DNA from: Affinirhizobium straminoryzae
Lineage (GTDB): Bacteria; Pseudomonadota; Alphaproteobacteria; Rhizobiales; Rhizobiaceae
NCBI RefSeq assembly: GCF_007004135.1
Contig: NZ_VJMG01000038.1
Span: forward strand, 1 to 64,000
Reading direction: 5' to 3'
DNA: 64,000 bases
Made by a program: the position numbers and the translations under genes. Each line of letters begins with the position of its first letter. Position 1 is the first letter of the stretch. The notes under the pieces were generated by a model. It made no database searches, was not told the DNA's origin, and saw only the letters and a program-made list of their open reading frames with translations. Shown in pieces: positions 56,446 through 64,000 of the stretch.

Positions 56446-57502
56446 CCTCAACGCGCCGGCCCGCATCCTCATTCTGGAAGACAGCGCGCTCGATGCGGAA
56501 CTGATCATGCAGCAGCTGAAGACGCTGTCGCCGCCGCCTGCCATCCGCTGTGCCTCCAATCGTGCCGGCTTCATGGAGGCGCTTGAAGGCGGCGGGACGG
56601 ACGTGATCCTGGCCGATTTCTCGCTGCCCGATTTCGACGGCATGACGGCGCTGGAGCTTGCCCGCCAGCGGCTGCCGGAAACGCCCTTCATATTCGTGTC
56701 CGGCGTGCTCGGCGAGGAGGCTGCGATCGAAAGCTTTCGCCACGGCGCCACCGATTACGTGCTGAAACAGCGCCTGATCCGCCTGCCGGCCGCGGTGGAG
56801 CGGGCGCTTGCGGAGGCGCGCGAAAAGGCCGAGCGCCGGCGTGGAGAGCAGCATCGCGAGCTTCTCGTGCGCGAGCTCAGCCACCGGGTGAAGAATACGA
56901 TGGCCATGGTGATGTCGATCGTGCGACGCACCGCCGGCAGCGCCGACACCGTGGAGTCGTATATCGAGACGCTGATGGGGCGCCTGCGCGCCATGGCCGA
57001 TGCGCATGCGCTGCTGTTCGAGACGAACTGGAACGAGGCCGGCCTCAGGGATGTGATCGAACGCGCCTTTGCCGCCCATCCCGGCTGTCTGGACCGGGTG
57101 ACCATCGTGCCCGGCCCGCAAACGCCGCTCGATCCGCGCGCGGCACTGTCGCTGTCCATGGTGCTGAACGAGCTTGCGACCAATGCGCTGCGCCACGGGG
57201 CGCTGAGTGACGACAGGGGCGAGATCGAAGTGGCCTGGCAGCGCGAGACGGACGGGGGCGGCCGGCCCCGTCTGGTGCTCACCTGGCGCGAACGCGGCGG
57301 GCCCGCGGTCTCGGCGCCGGTCGCCGAGCGCTTCGGCACCACGCTCATCCGCCGCACCATCGCCTATGAACTGATGGGCAGCGCGACGCTGGATTTTGCC
57401 GAGGACGGGCTTGCCTGCACCATCCGCTTCCCCCTGCAGTCGGCGAGCGCCGAGGCGCTCGGCCCCTCCGCCGCAGACCTGTCCGGCACCCGAAGGGGCT
57501 GA
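56432..57502 (+). CDS. Response regulator fused to HWE/HisKA_2-type histidine kinase
   Basis: This 356-residue hybrid has a receiver (phospho-acceptor D62 in ADFSLPDFDG, K112 in DYVLK) joined to an HWE/HisKA_2 kinase with His151 (ELSHRVKNT) and an N-box (LNELATNALRHG). The ATG lies 14 bases inside the preceding gene. The set phytochrome kinase, receiver and receiver-kinase suggests a light-controlled phosphorelay; the final output is not in the window. Confidence 0.87.
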   Translation: MHGFDLNAPARILILEDSALDAELIMQQLKTLSPPPAIRCASNRAGFMEALEGGGTDVILADFSLPDFDGMTALELARQRLPETPFIFVSGVLGEEAAIESFRHGATDYVLKQRLIRLPAAVERALAEAREKAERRRGEQHRELLVRELSHRVKNTMAMVMSIVRRTAGSADTVESYIETLMGRLRAMADAHALLFETNWNEAGLRDVIERAFAAHPGCLDRVTIVPGPQTPLDPRAALSLSMVLNELATNALRHGALSDDRGEIEVAWQRETDGGGRPRLVLTWRERGGPAVSAPVAERFGTTLIRRTIAYELMGSATLDFAEDGLACTIRFPLQSASAEALGPSAADLSGTRRG

Positions 57503-58094
57503 TCCTTCCGGTGCCTCCCGCCCCTTGCCGCCCCTCGCTGCAGGCCGATCTGTCGAGGGGGAGGCGCGCGGTGCTGTCATCATGCGGTGAGCCCTCTCTG
57601 CCAGTTTGAGGACAGCATGTCGAAGGCGTGCCGTCGTCGATGACGTCGGCCGGCGCCTGCCCCGGGCGGCTTTGGAAAGTCAGGGTTCACATTGTACAAA
57701 TCGGCGTAATTTCCTCCTAGAGCCGAGCCTGTGTCATGCCCTAGGGTCCGGATCCAATCAGCCTGTGTGTTCTGCACGGCGTAATTTCAGTGTCTGGGCC
57801 GAAGCGAAGGTGCCGATCATGATCGAACCCTTCCGACGCCTTCAGGCACCGCAAGACGCCGCGTTCGAAGGATTGGCCGGATCTGGCGGCCCGATCGCGA
57901 ACACGCGAACGCCCCGACTGATGGGCTTTTGACACCGGAGTGCTCTTGGCAAAAAGGAAACCTCTGAAACACTCCATCCCGTTGTTTTCACGCAATTATC
58001 GACGCGAAGCCACAGCCCGGTCTCGCGGAAATTGCCCAAGAATGCCGACTGACGTTTTGCTCGAAGGCTTCCCCTTGCCTGAGGATCGTTACCG
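57503..58094. other. Long intergenic region with a 12-base direct repeat
   Basis: About 590 bp. Short open frames occur on both strands, but none has a ribosome site and a recognisable product. CGGCGTAATTTC occurs at 57702-57713 and again at 57777-57788. It may contain decayed sequence from an older gene or mobile element. Confidence 0.4.
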
Positions 58095-59927
58095 ATGAAC
58101 CATTGCCCGCGCGCCCCGATCATGCTGTCCGACCGGTTTTGCCTGTCGATCAGCGAGCGCACGCTCTATCGCGATGGCGAGCCGGTGCGCATCGGGGCGC
58201 GCGCGCTCGAAATCCTGCTGGTGCTGGCGGAACAGCCCGGCGCGCTGGTGTCCAAGAACGAACTGCTGTCGCGCGTATGGCCGCAGCAGTTCGTCGACGA
58301 GACGGCGCTCCGGGTCCATCTGTCCATGCTGCGCCGGCTGCTCGCCTCGGATGGTGACGAGCGCAGGCGCATCGTCAACGAGAATGGTCGCGGTTATCGT
58401 CTCGTGCTGCCGACGGGCGAGCCGGAGGTATCGGCGCCGACGCAGCGCGGCATCATCCGCAGTACGCTGCCCGTTGCCATTGCCTCCATGCTGGGACGCG
58501 ACGAGATGGTGGCGCGCGCCGCCGAGCTGATGGCGACGCGCCGCCTGCTCAGTCTTTGCGGGCCCGGCGGCGTGGGCAAGACGACGCTGGCGCTCGCCGT
58601 TGCCACCGCCTTCAGTGCCGCCCATGCGATGCCCGCCCTGTTTGTCGATCTTTCCGCCCTTGGCGGCGATCCGGCCAGCCTTTATGCAGCGCTTGCCCGG
58701 CAGGTTCTGCCGGGCGGCGAGCCGGTTGACGGCTGGGCGGTGTACAGGCTGCATGAGGCCGTGACGGCGCCGCTCAGGGCCGCGCCGCTGCTGATCGTTC
58801 TCGACAATTGCGAACATGTCATCGACGCGGCGGCGGCCTTTGCCGAGGGGCTTCTCGCCACGCTTCCGCATCTCGTCATCCTGGCGACCAGCCGTGAGCC
58901 CCTGCGGGCCGCGGGCGAATGGGTGCTGCAGGTGCCGCCGCTCGGGCTGCCGCCCGAAGGGGCGCCGTCTGCGCCCGTGCAATTGCGCCAGTCGCCGGCG
59001 ATCCGCCTGTTCATCGAGCGCGCGCAGGCTGTCCGCCCGGATTTCAACCCGGCAACGGCCGATCTCGCCGCCATCGGCCGCCTTTGCCACCAGCTCGACG
59101 GTCTGCCGCTGGCGATCGAGATGGCCGCCGCGCGGCTTGCGACCAGCAACCTCGCCGAACTCACCGGTCTCCTGCAGGGCGGCCTTTCCACGCTGACCCA
59201 TGCGCGGCGTACCGCACCCGAGCGTCACCGCAGCCTGGCGGCGCTGGCGGAATGGAGCCTGGATCTTCTGTCGGCGGCAGAGCGGGACGTGTTCGAGCGG
59301 CTCTGCGTGTTCTGTGGCCCCTTCTCGCTCAAGGATGCGCTTGGCGTGCTCGAAGACGCCAGGGATGACGTCACACCGCTGATGGATGCGATTGCCGCGC
59401 TGGTGGCGAGATCGCTCGTGGTCGCGCAGCAGGCGGGTGGCGAAACGCGCTACCGGATCCTGAAGACACTGCGCGGCCCAGGCCTTGCGCGCCTTGCCAA
59501 CCGGTCCGCCGGGCGGGCCGCCATGCGGCAGGTGTGCCGCGCCCATGCCCGCCATGTGTTGACGGAGGCCCGTCGCGGCACGGCGCAGGCCCGCAGCATC
59601 GGCATGTTCGAGCCGGTTCCGGCGCTGCTGGAGGAGATGCGCGCCGCCCTTGCCTGGGCCTCCGGCCCGGAGGGCGACAGTGCGCTGGCCGCCGCGCTGG
59701 TCGTCAGTTCCTCGCGGCTGCTGCGCGAACTGTCGATGCCTTTTGCCTGCCTCGACCTGCGGGGAACGAAGCTTGCCTGCCTCAGCCGGTCTGTCGGCGT
59801 CACCGGGCCCCCGCCGCGGCTTGTCGAGACGCGACGGCCCCCGCCGCCCGGACCGTTTCCCGGTCGCCCCCGCGGTGATCCTCCCCGGCTGTTCGAGCCA
59901 CGGCTGATCCTTGCCGATCTCGGCTGA
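58095..59927 (+). CDS. Winged-helix/NB-ARC-type ATPase regulator, C-terminally shortened
   Basis: A 610-residue protein with an OmpR/PhoB-type winged helix (about 10-105, ending ENGRGYRLVLP) and an NB-ARC-like ATPase with P-loop GPGGVGKTTLA and LLIVLDNCEHV (Walker B). Relatives are usually about 900 residues, ending in TPR repeats. Here the sequence departs from the family near SSSRLLRELSMPFACLD and ends in a Pro/Arg-rich low-complexity tail, so the sensing TPR part is absent. No TPR-like remnant is seen in the other frames downstream. Confidence 0.75.
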   Translation: MNHCPRAPIMLSDRFCLSISERTLYRDGEPVRIGARALEILLVLAEQPGALVSKNELLSRVWPQQFVDETALRVHLSMLRRLLASDGDERRRIVNENGRGYRLVLPTGEPEVSAPTQRGIIRSTLPVAIASMLGRDEMVARAAELMATRRLLSLCGPGGVGKTTLALAVATAFSAAHAMPALFVDLSALGGDPASLYAALARQVLPGGEPVDGWAVYRLHEAVTAPLRAAPLLIVLDNCEHVIDAAAAFAEGLLATLPHLVILATSREPLRAAGEWVLQVPPLGLPPEGAPSAPVQLRQSPAIRLFIERAQAVRPDFNPATADLAAIGRLCHQLDGLPLAIEMAAARLATSNLAELTGLLQGGLSTLTHARRTAPERHRSLAALAEWSLDLLSAAERDVFERLCVFCGPFSLKDALGVLEDARDDVTPLMDAIAALVARSLVVAQQAGGETRYRILKTLRGPGLARLANRSAGRAAMRQVCRAHARHVLTEARRGTAQARSIGMFEPVPALLEEMRAALAWASGPEGDSALAAALVVSSSRLLRELSMPFACLDLRGTKLACLSRSVGVTGPPPRLVETRRPPPPGPFPGRPRGDPPRLFEPRLILADLG

Positions 59928-60115
59928 TGGCCCGCCTTTCCGGTGGCTGCAGTGCCTCAGCCGATATCGTGACCGGCGGTGGCGCGTGCGCCCCTATGCG
60001 CAACGGCAGATATGTGCAAGACTGCATGTGCCGCCTTTGCGAGAAGGGTGGTCGCGGACGTGAAGACCGCGCATGCAAGAGCCGGGAGAGGGCCGGTCGA
60101 GAGCTGGAGAGCGGG

Positions 60116-61006
60116 ATGCTCAAGCAGGTCGCCAGACGGGATTCTCTGGGGTGCGCCGCCAAGTCCCTGGCAAAGGATCAGGAGCTGTCGCATGGCGGCA
60201 TCACGCTCTATCGCAAGGGCGTCGTTTCCGACGCCGTCTCGGAAGTGATCCTGCCGGCCAATGATCGCGGCTTTCTGGTGGGCGTCTCGATGTCTGACGG
60301 GCACGAGCGACGCATCTTTCACGGCAGGAGCCGCCACGACTACCGGTTCGCCGCCGGCGGCGTCTATCTGCGCAATTTCGCCGAGGATTACCGGGCGGAG
60401 ATTGTCGGCTCCTTCGATTTCATGCTGTTCGAACTGAGTGCGCTTTTCCTGCGGCAGGTGGCGGAGGAAACCCGCATGCGTCCGGTGGAGGGCCTGTCGG
60501 AGCGGGCCGCAGAGGATGATCCGGTGCTCTCCAATCTGGTGCGGGCGCTCGCCCCCTCGCTGGAGCGGCCGGGCGAGGCGCACGGTCTTTTCATCGATCA
60601 GCTGTCGCTGGCGATCGCCACCCATCTTCTGCACCGCTATGGCGGCGGGCAGGAGGCACCGGCAACCGTGTCCGCGCTGCTGCCGTACCGGCTGGAAATG
60701 CGCGCCAAGGATTTCATCGACGCCAATCTCGACCGGGATGTCTCGATCGGCGAGGTGGCGGAAAGCTGCTCGATGTCGCGCGGCTATTTCATTCGCGCCT
60801 TCCGCGAAACGACCGGAACCACGCCCTATCGCTGGCTTCTCGGCCGGCGGGTGGAGCGCGCGCGCCAGCTGGTGGAGGAAACCGACCTGCCGCTGGCGGA
60901 AATCGCGACCGCCTGCGGCTTTGCCGACCAGTCGCATCTGAGCCGCCATTTCACCCAGCTGCTCGGCCAGACGCCGGGGCGCCTGCGCCGCACCGGCCGC
61001 AGCTGA
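60116..61006 (+). CDS. AraC-family transcriptional regulator
   Basis: This 296-residue protein has a C-terminal AraC/XylS double HTH (VSIGEVAESCSMSRGYFIRA and LAEIATACGFADQSHLSRHF). The N-terminal ligand domain is of the type seen in many rhizobial regulators. ATG 60116 follows GGAGAG; a much longer open frame to 59927 runs into sequence without similarity to the family. Targets unknown. Confidence 0.85.
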   Translation: MLKQVARRDSLGCAAKSLAKDQELSHGGITLYRKGVVSDAVSEVILPANDRGFLVGVSMSDGHERRIFHGRSRHDYRFAAGGVYLRNFAEDYRAEIVGSFDFMLFELSALFLRQVAEETRMRPVEGLSERAAEDDPVLSNLVRALAPSLERPGEAHGLFIDQLSLAIATHLLHRYGGGQEAPATVSALLPYRLEMRAKDFIDANLDRDVSIGEVAESCSMSRGYFIRAFRETTGTTPYRWLLGRRVERARQLVEETDLPLAEIATACGFADQSHLSRHFTQLLGQTPGRLRRTGRS

Positions 61007-61142
61007 GACGGCCTTCCCGCGTCCCGGCTGCGGGTGTCGCTTTACCGGGCTTTACGAAACTTTACGGGGCTTAACTGGCTGATTTCCAGTCGGATTCTTA
61101 ACATCCGGCAATTCCCTTCATGCGTCCCGCGAGGAATTGCCC

Positions 61143-61691
61143 GTGTCAGAGCTTGCCAGCCCAGCCCGCCATTCCCGTCCCGGAGCCGATTTCGAGGCGA
61201 CGGAATTTGCCTTCGAACTGCTGACGCTGCTCGATGAGGCAGGTCTTGCCATCGACCGCGACATCGACCACACGCGCGAATGCCTCGACCGGGCGCAGCG
61301 TCTTCTGACGAAGCGTCGTGCGGCCGAGGCGCCGAAGACGCATGGGCAGGGGCTTGCCCCCTGGCAGGTGCGGCGCCTGTCCCGCTTCGTGGAGGAACAT
61401 CTGCACGAGATGATCCGCGCCGAGGATCTGGCCGGCATCGCCCGCCTCAGCGTCAGCCATTTCAGCCGCGCCTTTCGCGAAAGCTTCCGCCAGACGCCGT
61501 ATGCCTATGTGCTCGACCGGCGCATCGCGCGCGCCAAGCAGATGATGAGCGAGGGCAACGAGCCGCTGGCGCAGATCGCGCTGTCCTGCGGCATGGCCGA
61601 TCAGGCGCATTTTTCCCGGCTGTTCCGCCGCCTGACCGGCGAGACGCCGAGCCACTGGCGCCGCCGCCACGGCCGGTCCCAGACCGTCTGA
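61143..61691 (+). CDS. Short AraC-family regulator
   Basis: This 182-residue protein is an AraC-type HTH domain (LAGIARLSVSHFSRAF and LAQIALSCGMADQAHFSRLF) with only a short helical N-terminal part, lacking a ligand-binding domain. GTG 61143 lies seven bases after GAGGA; TTG 61137 is an alternative. It may be constitutively active or act with a partner. Confidence 0.83.
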   Translation: MSELASPARHSRPGADFEATEFAFELLTLLDEAGLAIDRDIDHTRECLDRAQRLLTKRRAAEAPKTHGQGLAPWQVRRLSRFVEEHLHEMIRAEDLAGIARLSVSHFSRAFRESFRQTPYAYVLDRRIARAKQMMSEGNEPLAQIALSCGMADQAHFSRLFRRLTGETPSHWRRRHGRSQTV

Positions 61692-61721
61692 GACGGGCCA
61701 TCCGGCCGGTGTCGACACGCA

Positions 61722-62615
61722 TCATCCCCGCAGGCGCCGCCGGAACTGCGTCGGCGAGAGGCCGACCCGCGCCTGGAAGAGGCGGGAGAAATAGGCCGGA
61801 TCGGAAAAACCGCTGCGTTTTGCCACCTCCGAGACCGGCAGCAGGGTGGTCTTCAGCAGATCGCGTGCGATCTTCATTCGCCGCTGCATCAGCCACTGAT
61901 GCGGCGTCATGTTGAAGGAGCGCCTGAAGGCCCGCACGAAATAGGTCTGCGACAGGCGGCAGTGCTCGGCGGCGGCCTTGATCGACAGGTTGTCGTCATC
62001 GCTTGCGGCGAGAAATTCCAGGGCCACCCGCTCCTGCCAGGGGGCAAGCCGGCCCGCCACGATCTGCGGCTGGCTACGATTGCCATAGGAGGCCGCCACA
62101 TGGCTGCAGAAGGCGAGCGAAATCTGGTCCAGCAGTAGGGGGCTCACCGTCTGGCCGGCCTGCACGGCGGCCTGCATGGCTTCGCTTAGCGCCGTCAGCG
62201 TCGCGTCGTGAACAATCTCGCCGGGCGACAGCACCAGCGTATCCACCGGTCGCCCGTCATCTTCCTCCAGGAGGCCGTTGATCAGCGCGCGAGGCACATG
62301 GAAATTCAGGCAATCGAAGGCGGAGCGGAGATTGGCCTGCCATTGGCGACGATAATCATAGAAGGTGAAGCTGCCCTGCGGCATGTAGGCCGTCGGCAGG
62401 GGTTTTCCGTCGACCCAGAGATCGCCCTCATAATCGCGGTTCTGGTAGGTAATCAGGAAGGCATCTTCGAGCGCGTGCGGATCGGTCAGCCGCTCGGCGG
62501 CCGACACGCCGACAGAGACACGCGCCGCCGAAAAGCGGCCGCGCCGAAGCTCGGCCGCAAAGACCTGGCGGTCATCCGCCTCGCGAATGAAATCCGAATT
62601 CTCGTTTCGTCCCAT
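61722..62615 (-). CDS. AraC-family transcriptional regulator
   Basis: This 297-residue protein has an N-terminal domain and C-terminal AraC HTHs (IKAAAEHCRLSQTYFVRAF and VSEVAKRSGFSDPAYFSRLF). ATG 62615 follows AGGGG. It is convergent with the short AraC gene. Its layout resembles the AraC regulator at 60116, so the two may be paralogues. Confidence 0.85.
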   Translation of the reverse strand: MGRNENSDFIREADDRQVFAAELRRGRFSAARVSVGVSAAERLTDPHALEDAFLITYQNRDYEGDLWVDGKPLPTAYMPQGSFTFYDYRRQWQANLRSAFDCLNFHVPRALINGLLEEDDGRPVDTLVLSPGEIVHDATLTALSEAMQAAVQAGQTVSPLLLDQISLAFCSHVAASYGNRSQPQIVAGRLAPWQERVALEFLAASDDDNLSIKAAAEHCRLSQTYFVRAFRRSFNMTPHQWLMQRRMKIARDLLKTTLLPVSEVAKRSGFSDPAYFSRLFQARVGLSPTQFRRRLRG

Positions 62616-62755
62616 GCGAACCCCTGCGACAGGACGGGATCTGCCGGAAGACGGGTGTTCCGTCTTGCATAAAACTGCTGTGCCATGGCCCCGCCCGTCG
62701 CGTCGTGCAGGATAGCGCCGGAGAGGGGGCGGGGTAAGCCCCCGCCCGTACAATC

Positions 62756-63901
62756 TTAAAGTGTCGCGAGCGCCTTTTCCATCCGCGCCAGCCCCTCTTC
62801 GAGAAGGGCACGCGGGCAGCCGAAATTCAGCCGGATGAAGCCGCCATAGGCGGCGCCGAATTCGTGACCCGCACTGAATGCCACCTTGCCGTGCTCGAGG
62901 AAGAAGGCCTGTGGGTCATCGCCGAGACCAAGCGCGCGGCAATCCAGCCAGGCGAGGAAGGTGCCTTCCGGGGCGAGGCAACGGATCCTCGGGAAACGGC
63001 GGGCCAGTTCCGCGATCAGGAAATCGCGGTTGGCTTCGAGATAGGCAAGCAGCTCCGTCTTCCAGACGCCGGCCTTGGAGAAGGCCGCAAGGCTTGCCTC
63101 GAGCCCCAGAATGTTGACGCTGTCGACCATGCCGAGGCGCGAGGCGGCGAATTTCTCGCGGATCGCCCGGTTCTCGATGATCGCGAAGGCCGTCTTCAGG
63201 CCCGCGACATTGTAGGTCTTGCTCGCCGCCATCAGCGTGATGGTGCGGTTGCGCGCCTCGGCGGAGACCGTGGCGATCGGCACGTGACGGCGGCCGTCGA
63301 ACAGCAGATCGCAGTGGATCTCGTCGGAGATGATCAGCGTGTCGTGCGTCTCCGCCAGAGCCGCGATGGTCTGCAGTTCGGCCAGCGAAAACACCTTGCC
63401 GGTCGGGTTGTGCGGATTGCAGAACAGGAAGGCCCTGGAGGCGGCCATGTCTGCGGCAAAACCCGAAGCGTCCATCGCCCAGCCGCCGGCCGATGGCGAA
63501 AGCTCCGCCTCGCGCCGGATCAGGCCCCAGTGGCCGGGGGCATTCAGGATCGGCCGGTAGATCGGCGTCTGCACCAGAACGGTGTCGCCCGGCTCCGTCA
63601 TCGCCTTCAGCGCCATGTTGAAGCCCGGCTCGACGCCCGGCAGGAAGACGATATCGTCCGGCGTGATGACCCAATCGTATTTTGCCGCCATGTCGGCGAC
63701 GATGACGGCGCGCAGTTCATCGCGCGCCACGCCATAGCCCAGCACGGGATGGGCAAGCCGCGCCTGCAGCGCCGCGACGATCTCCGGCGCTGCCGCAAAA
63801 TCCATGTCGGCCACCCACATGGGCAGCACGTCGCCGGGATAGCGGCTCCATTTGGAACTGCCGGTGTCCCGGCGCTCGATCACCGCATCGAAATCGGTCA
63901 T
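62756..63901 (-). CDS. PatB/MalY-type PLP aminotransferase (cystathionine beta-lyase)
   Basis: This 381-residue fold-type I PLP enzyme has the family motif MWVADMDF, NPHNPTGKVF, SDEIHCDLLF and the PLP lysine in AASKTYNVAGLK. PatB/MalY proteins split cystathionine or other C-S bonds, and some act as transcription modulators. The SDR gene upstream ends four bases before it, so the two are co-transcribed. Confidence 0.87.
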   Translation of the reverse strand: MTDFDAVIERRDTGSSKWSRYPGDVLPMWVADMDFAAAPEIVAALQARLAHPVLGYGVARDELRAVIVADMAAKYDWVITPDDIVFLPGVEPGFNMALKAMTEPGDTVLVQTPIYRPILNAPGHWGLIRREAELSPSAGGWAMDASGFAADMAASRAFLFCNPHNPTGKVFSLAELQTIAALAETHDTLIISDEIHCDLLFDGRRHVPIATVSAEARNRTITLMAASKTYNVAGLKTAFAIIENRAIREKFAASRLGMVDSVNILGLEASLAAFSKAGVWKTELLAYLEANRDFLIAELARRFPRIRCLAPEGTFLAWLDCRALGLGDDPQAFFLEHGKVAFSAGHEFGAAYGGFIRLNFGCPRALLEEGLARMEKALATL

Positions 63902-63904
63902 GGT

Positions 63905-64000
63905 TCAAAGCCCCCTGATCATGCCACCGTCCACACGAAGGCTGGAGCCGGTGATATAGCTTGCCTGGGCGCTGGCAAGGAAGGCTGCGGCTGCGGCAAA
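63905..64000 (-). CDS. SDR family oxidoreductase, C-terminal part
   Basis: The last 31 codons of a gene entering from the right end, reading AFLASAQASYITGSSLRVDG and GMIRGL before TGA (63907-63905). This is the typical C-terminus of a classical short-chain dehydrogenase (YITG and DGG). The rest lies outside the window. It is the upstream gene of the PatB operon. Confidence 0.75.
   Translation of the reverse strand, partial: FAAAAAFLASAQASYITGSSLRVDGGMIRGL

Noticed and set aside
57580..57995. Short open frames in the gap after the receiver-kinase gene
   Set aside because: Neither strand gives a recognisable product or a start with a ribosome site.
1..64000. CRISPR array, tRNA, rRNA or insertion sequence
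   Set aside because: No regularly spaced repeats, cloverleaf sequences or transposase motifs could be seen.

Overview
The window is GC-rich DNA with an alphaproteobacterial, Rhizobiales-type gene content. It contains a complete repABC cassette (repA 40702-41967, repB 42012-43151, repC 43437-44666) with a counter-transcribed RNA between repB and repC. That cassette places the window on a secondary replicon (large plasmid or chromid). I see no transposase, integrase, CRISPR array, tRNA or rRNA.

Layout. 1-5619: a compact pterin/flavin-like biosynthetic cluster. It has a GTP cyclohydrolase II with a decayed RibB-like N-terminus, a divergent operon of zinc-less MDR dehydrogenase, 6-pyruvoyltetrahydropterin-synthase-like protein, GT4 glycosyltransferase and methyltransferase, and a convergent RibD-type reductase. 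5679-6206: cytochrome b561. 6446-8567 and 13373-18106: a surface polysaccharide locus (WecG-type transferase, Wzy-like polymerase/ligase, polysaccharide deacetylase, two GT4 enzymes, Wzx-like flippase). Between these lie a LysR regulator with a frameshifted MBL hydrolase, a PNPOx-like protein, and a cold-shock gene with small proteins. 18223-29795: metabolic and stress genes (GNAT, YdeP-type molybdoenzyme, M20 amidohydrolase, orphan AbrB protein, MscS channel, hydroxyacid dehydrogenase, D-amino-acid transaminase, and MarR divergent from an acyl-CoA synthetase). 29858-40164: iron acquisition (an IRO-like box, FhuC, FhuD, fused FhuB, an autotransporter, FhuF-like reductase and a TonB receptor). 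40174-44703: the replication/partition cassette. 44690-57502: sensing and signalling (globin-coupled chemotaxis transducer, LuxR-type regulator, PAS-PAS transducer, bdcR/bdcA, a J-domain protein, an orphan ATPase, bacteriophytochrome kinase, response regulator and response-regulator/HWE kinase). 58095-62615: four regulators, one of them C-terminally truncated. 62756-64000: a PatB/MalY aminotransferase behind the 3' end of an SDR gene.

How the genes work together. The first cluster has the enzymes to start from GTP and build a reduced, glycosylated and possibly methylated pterin- or pyrimidine-like product. Its PTPS homologue has lost the canonical active-site residues, which makes it the best candidate here for an undescribed pathway. 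The Fhu parts form a complete ferric-siderophore uptake and reduction route, with the ABC genes and the receptor/reductase genes in separate transcription units. The phytochrome, response regulator and HWE kinase form a light-sensing phosphorelay. The repABC unit shows its ctRNA promoter and terminator, a parS-like palindrome upstream of repA and an AT-rich stretch inside repC that could be the origin.

All functions are assigned by reading motifs, without any database search. Start codons were chosen by Shine-Dalgarno sequence, overlap and family N-terminus, and alternatives are stated.
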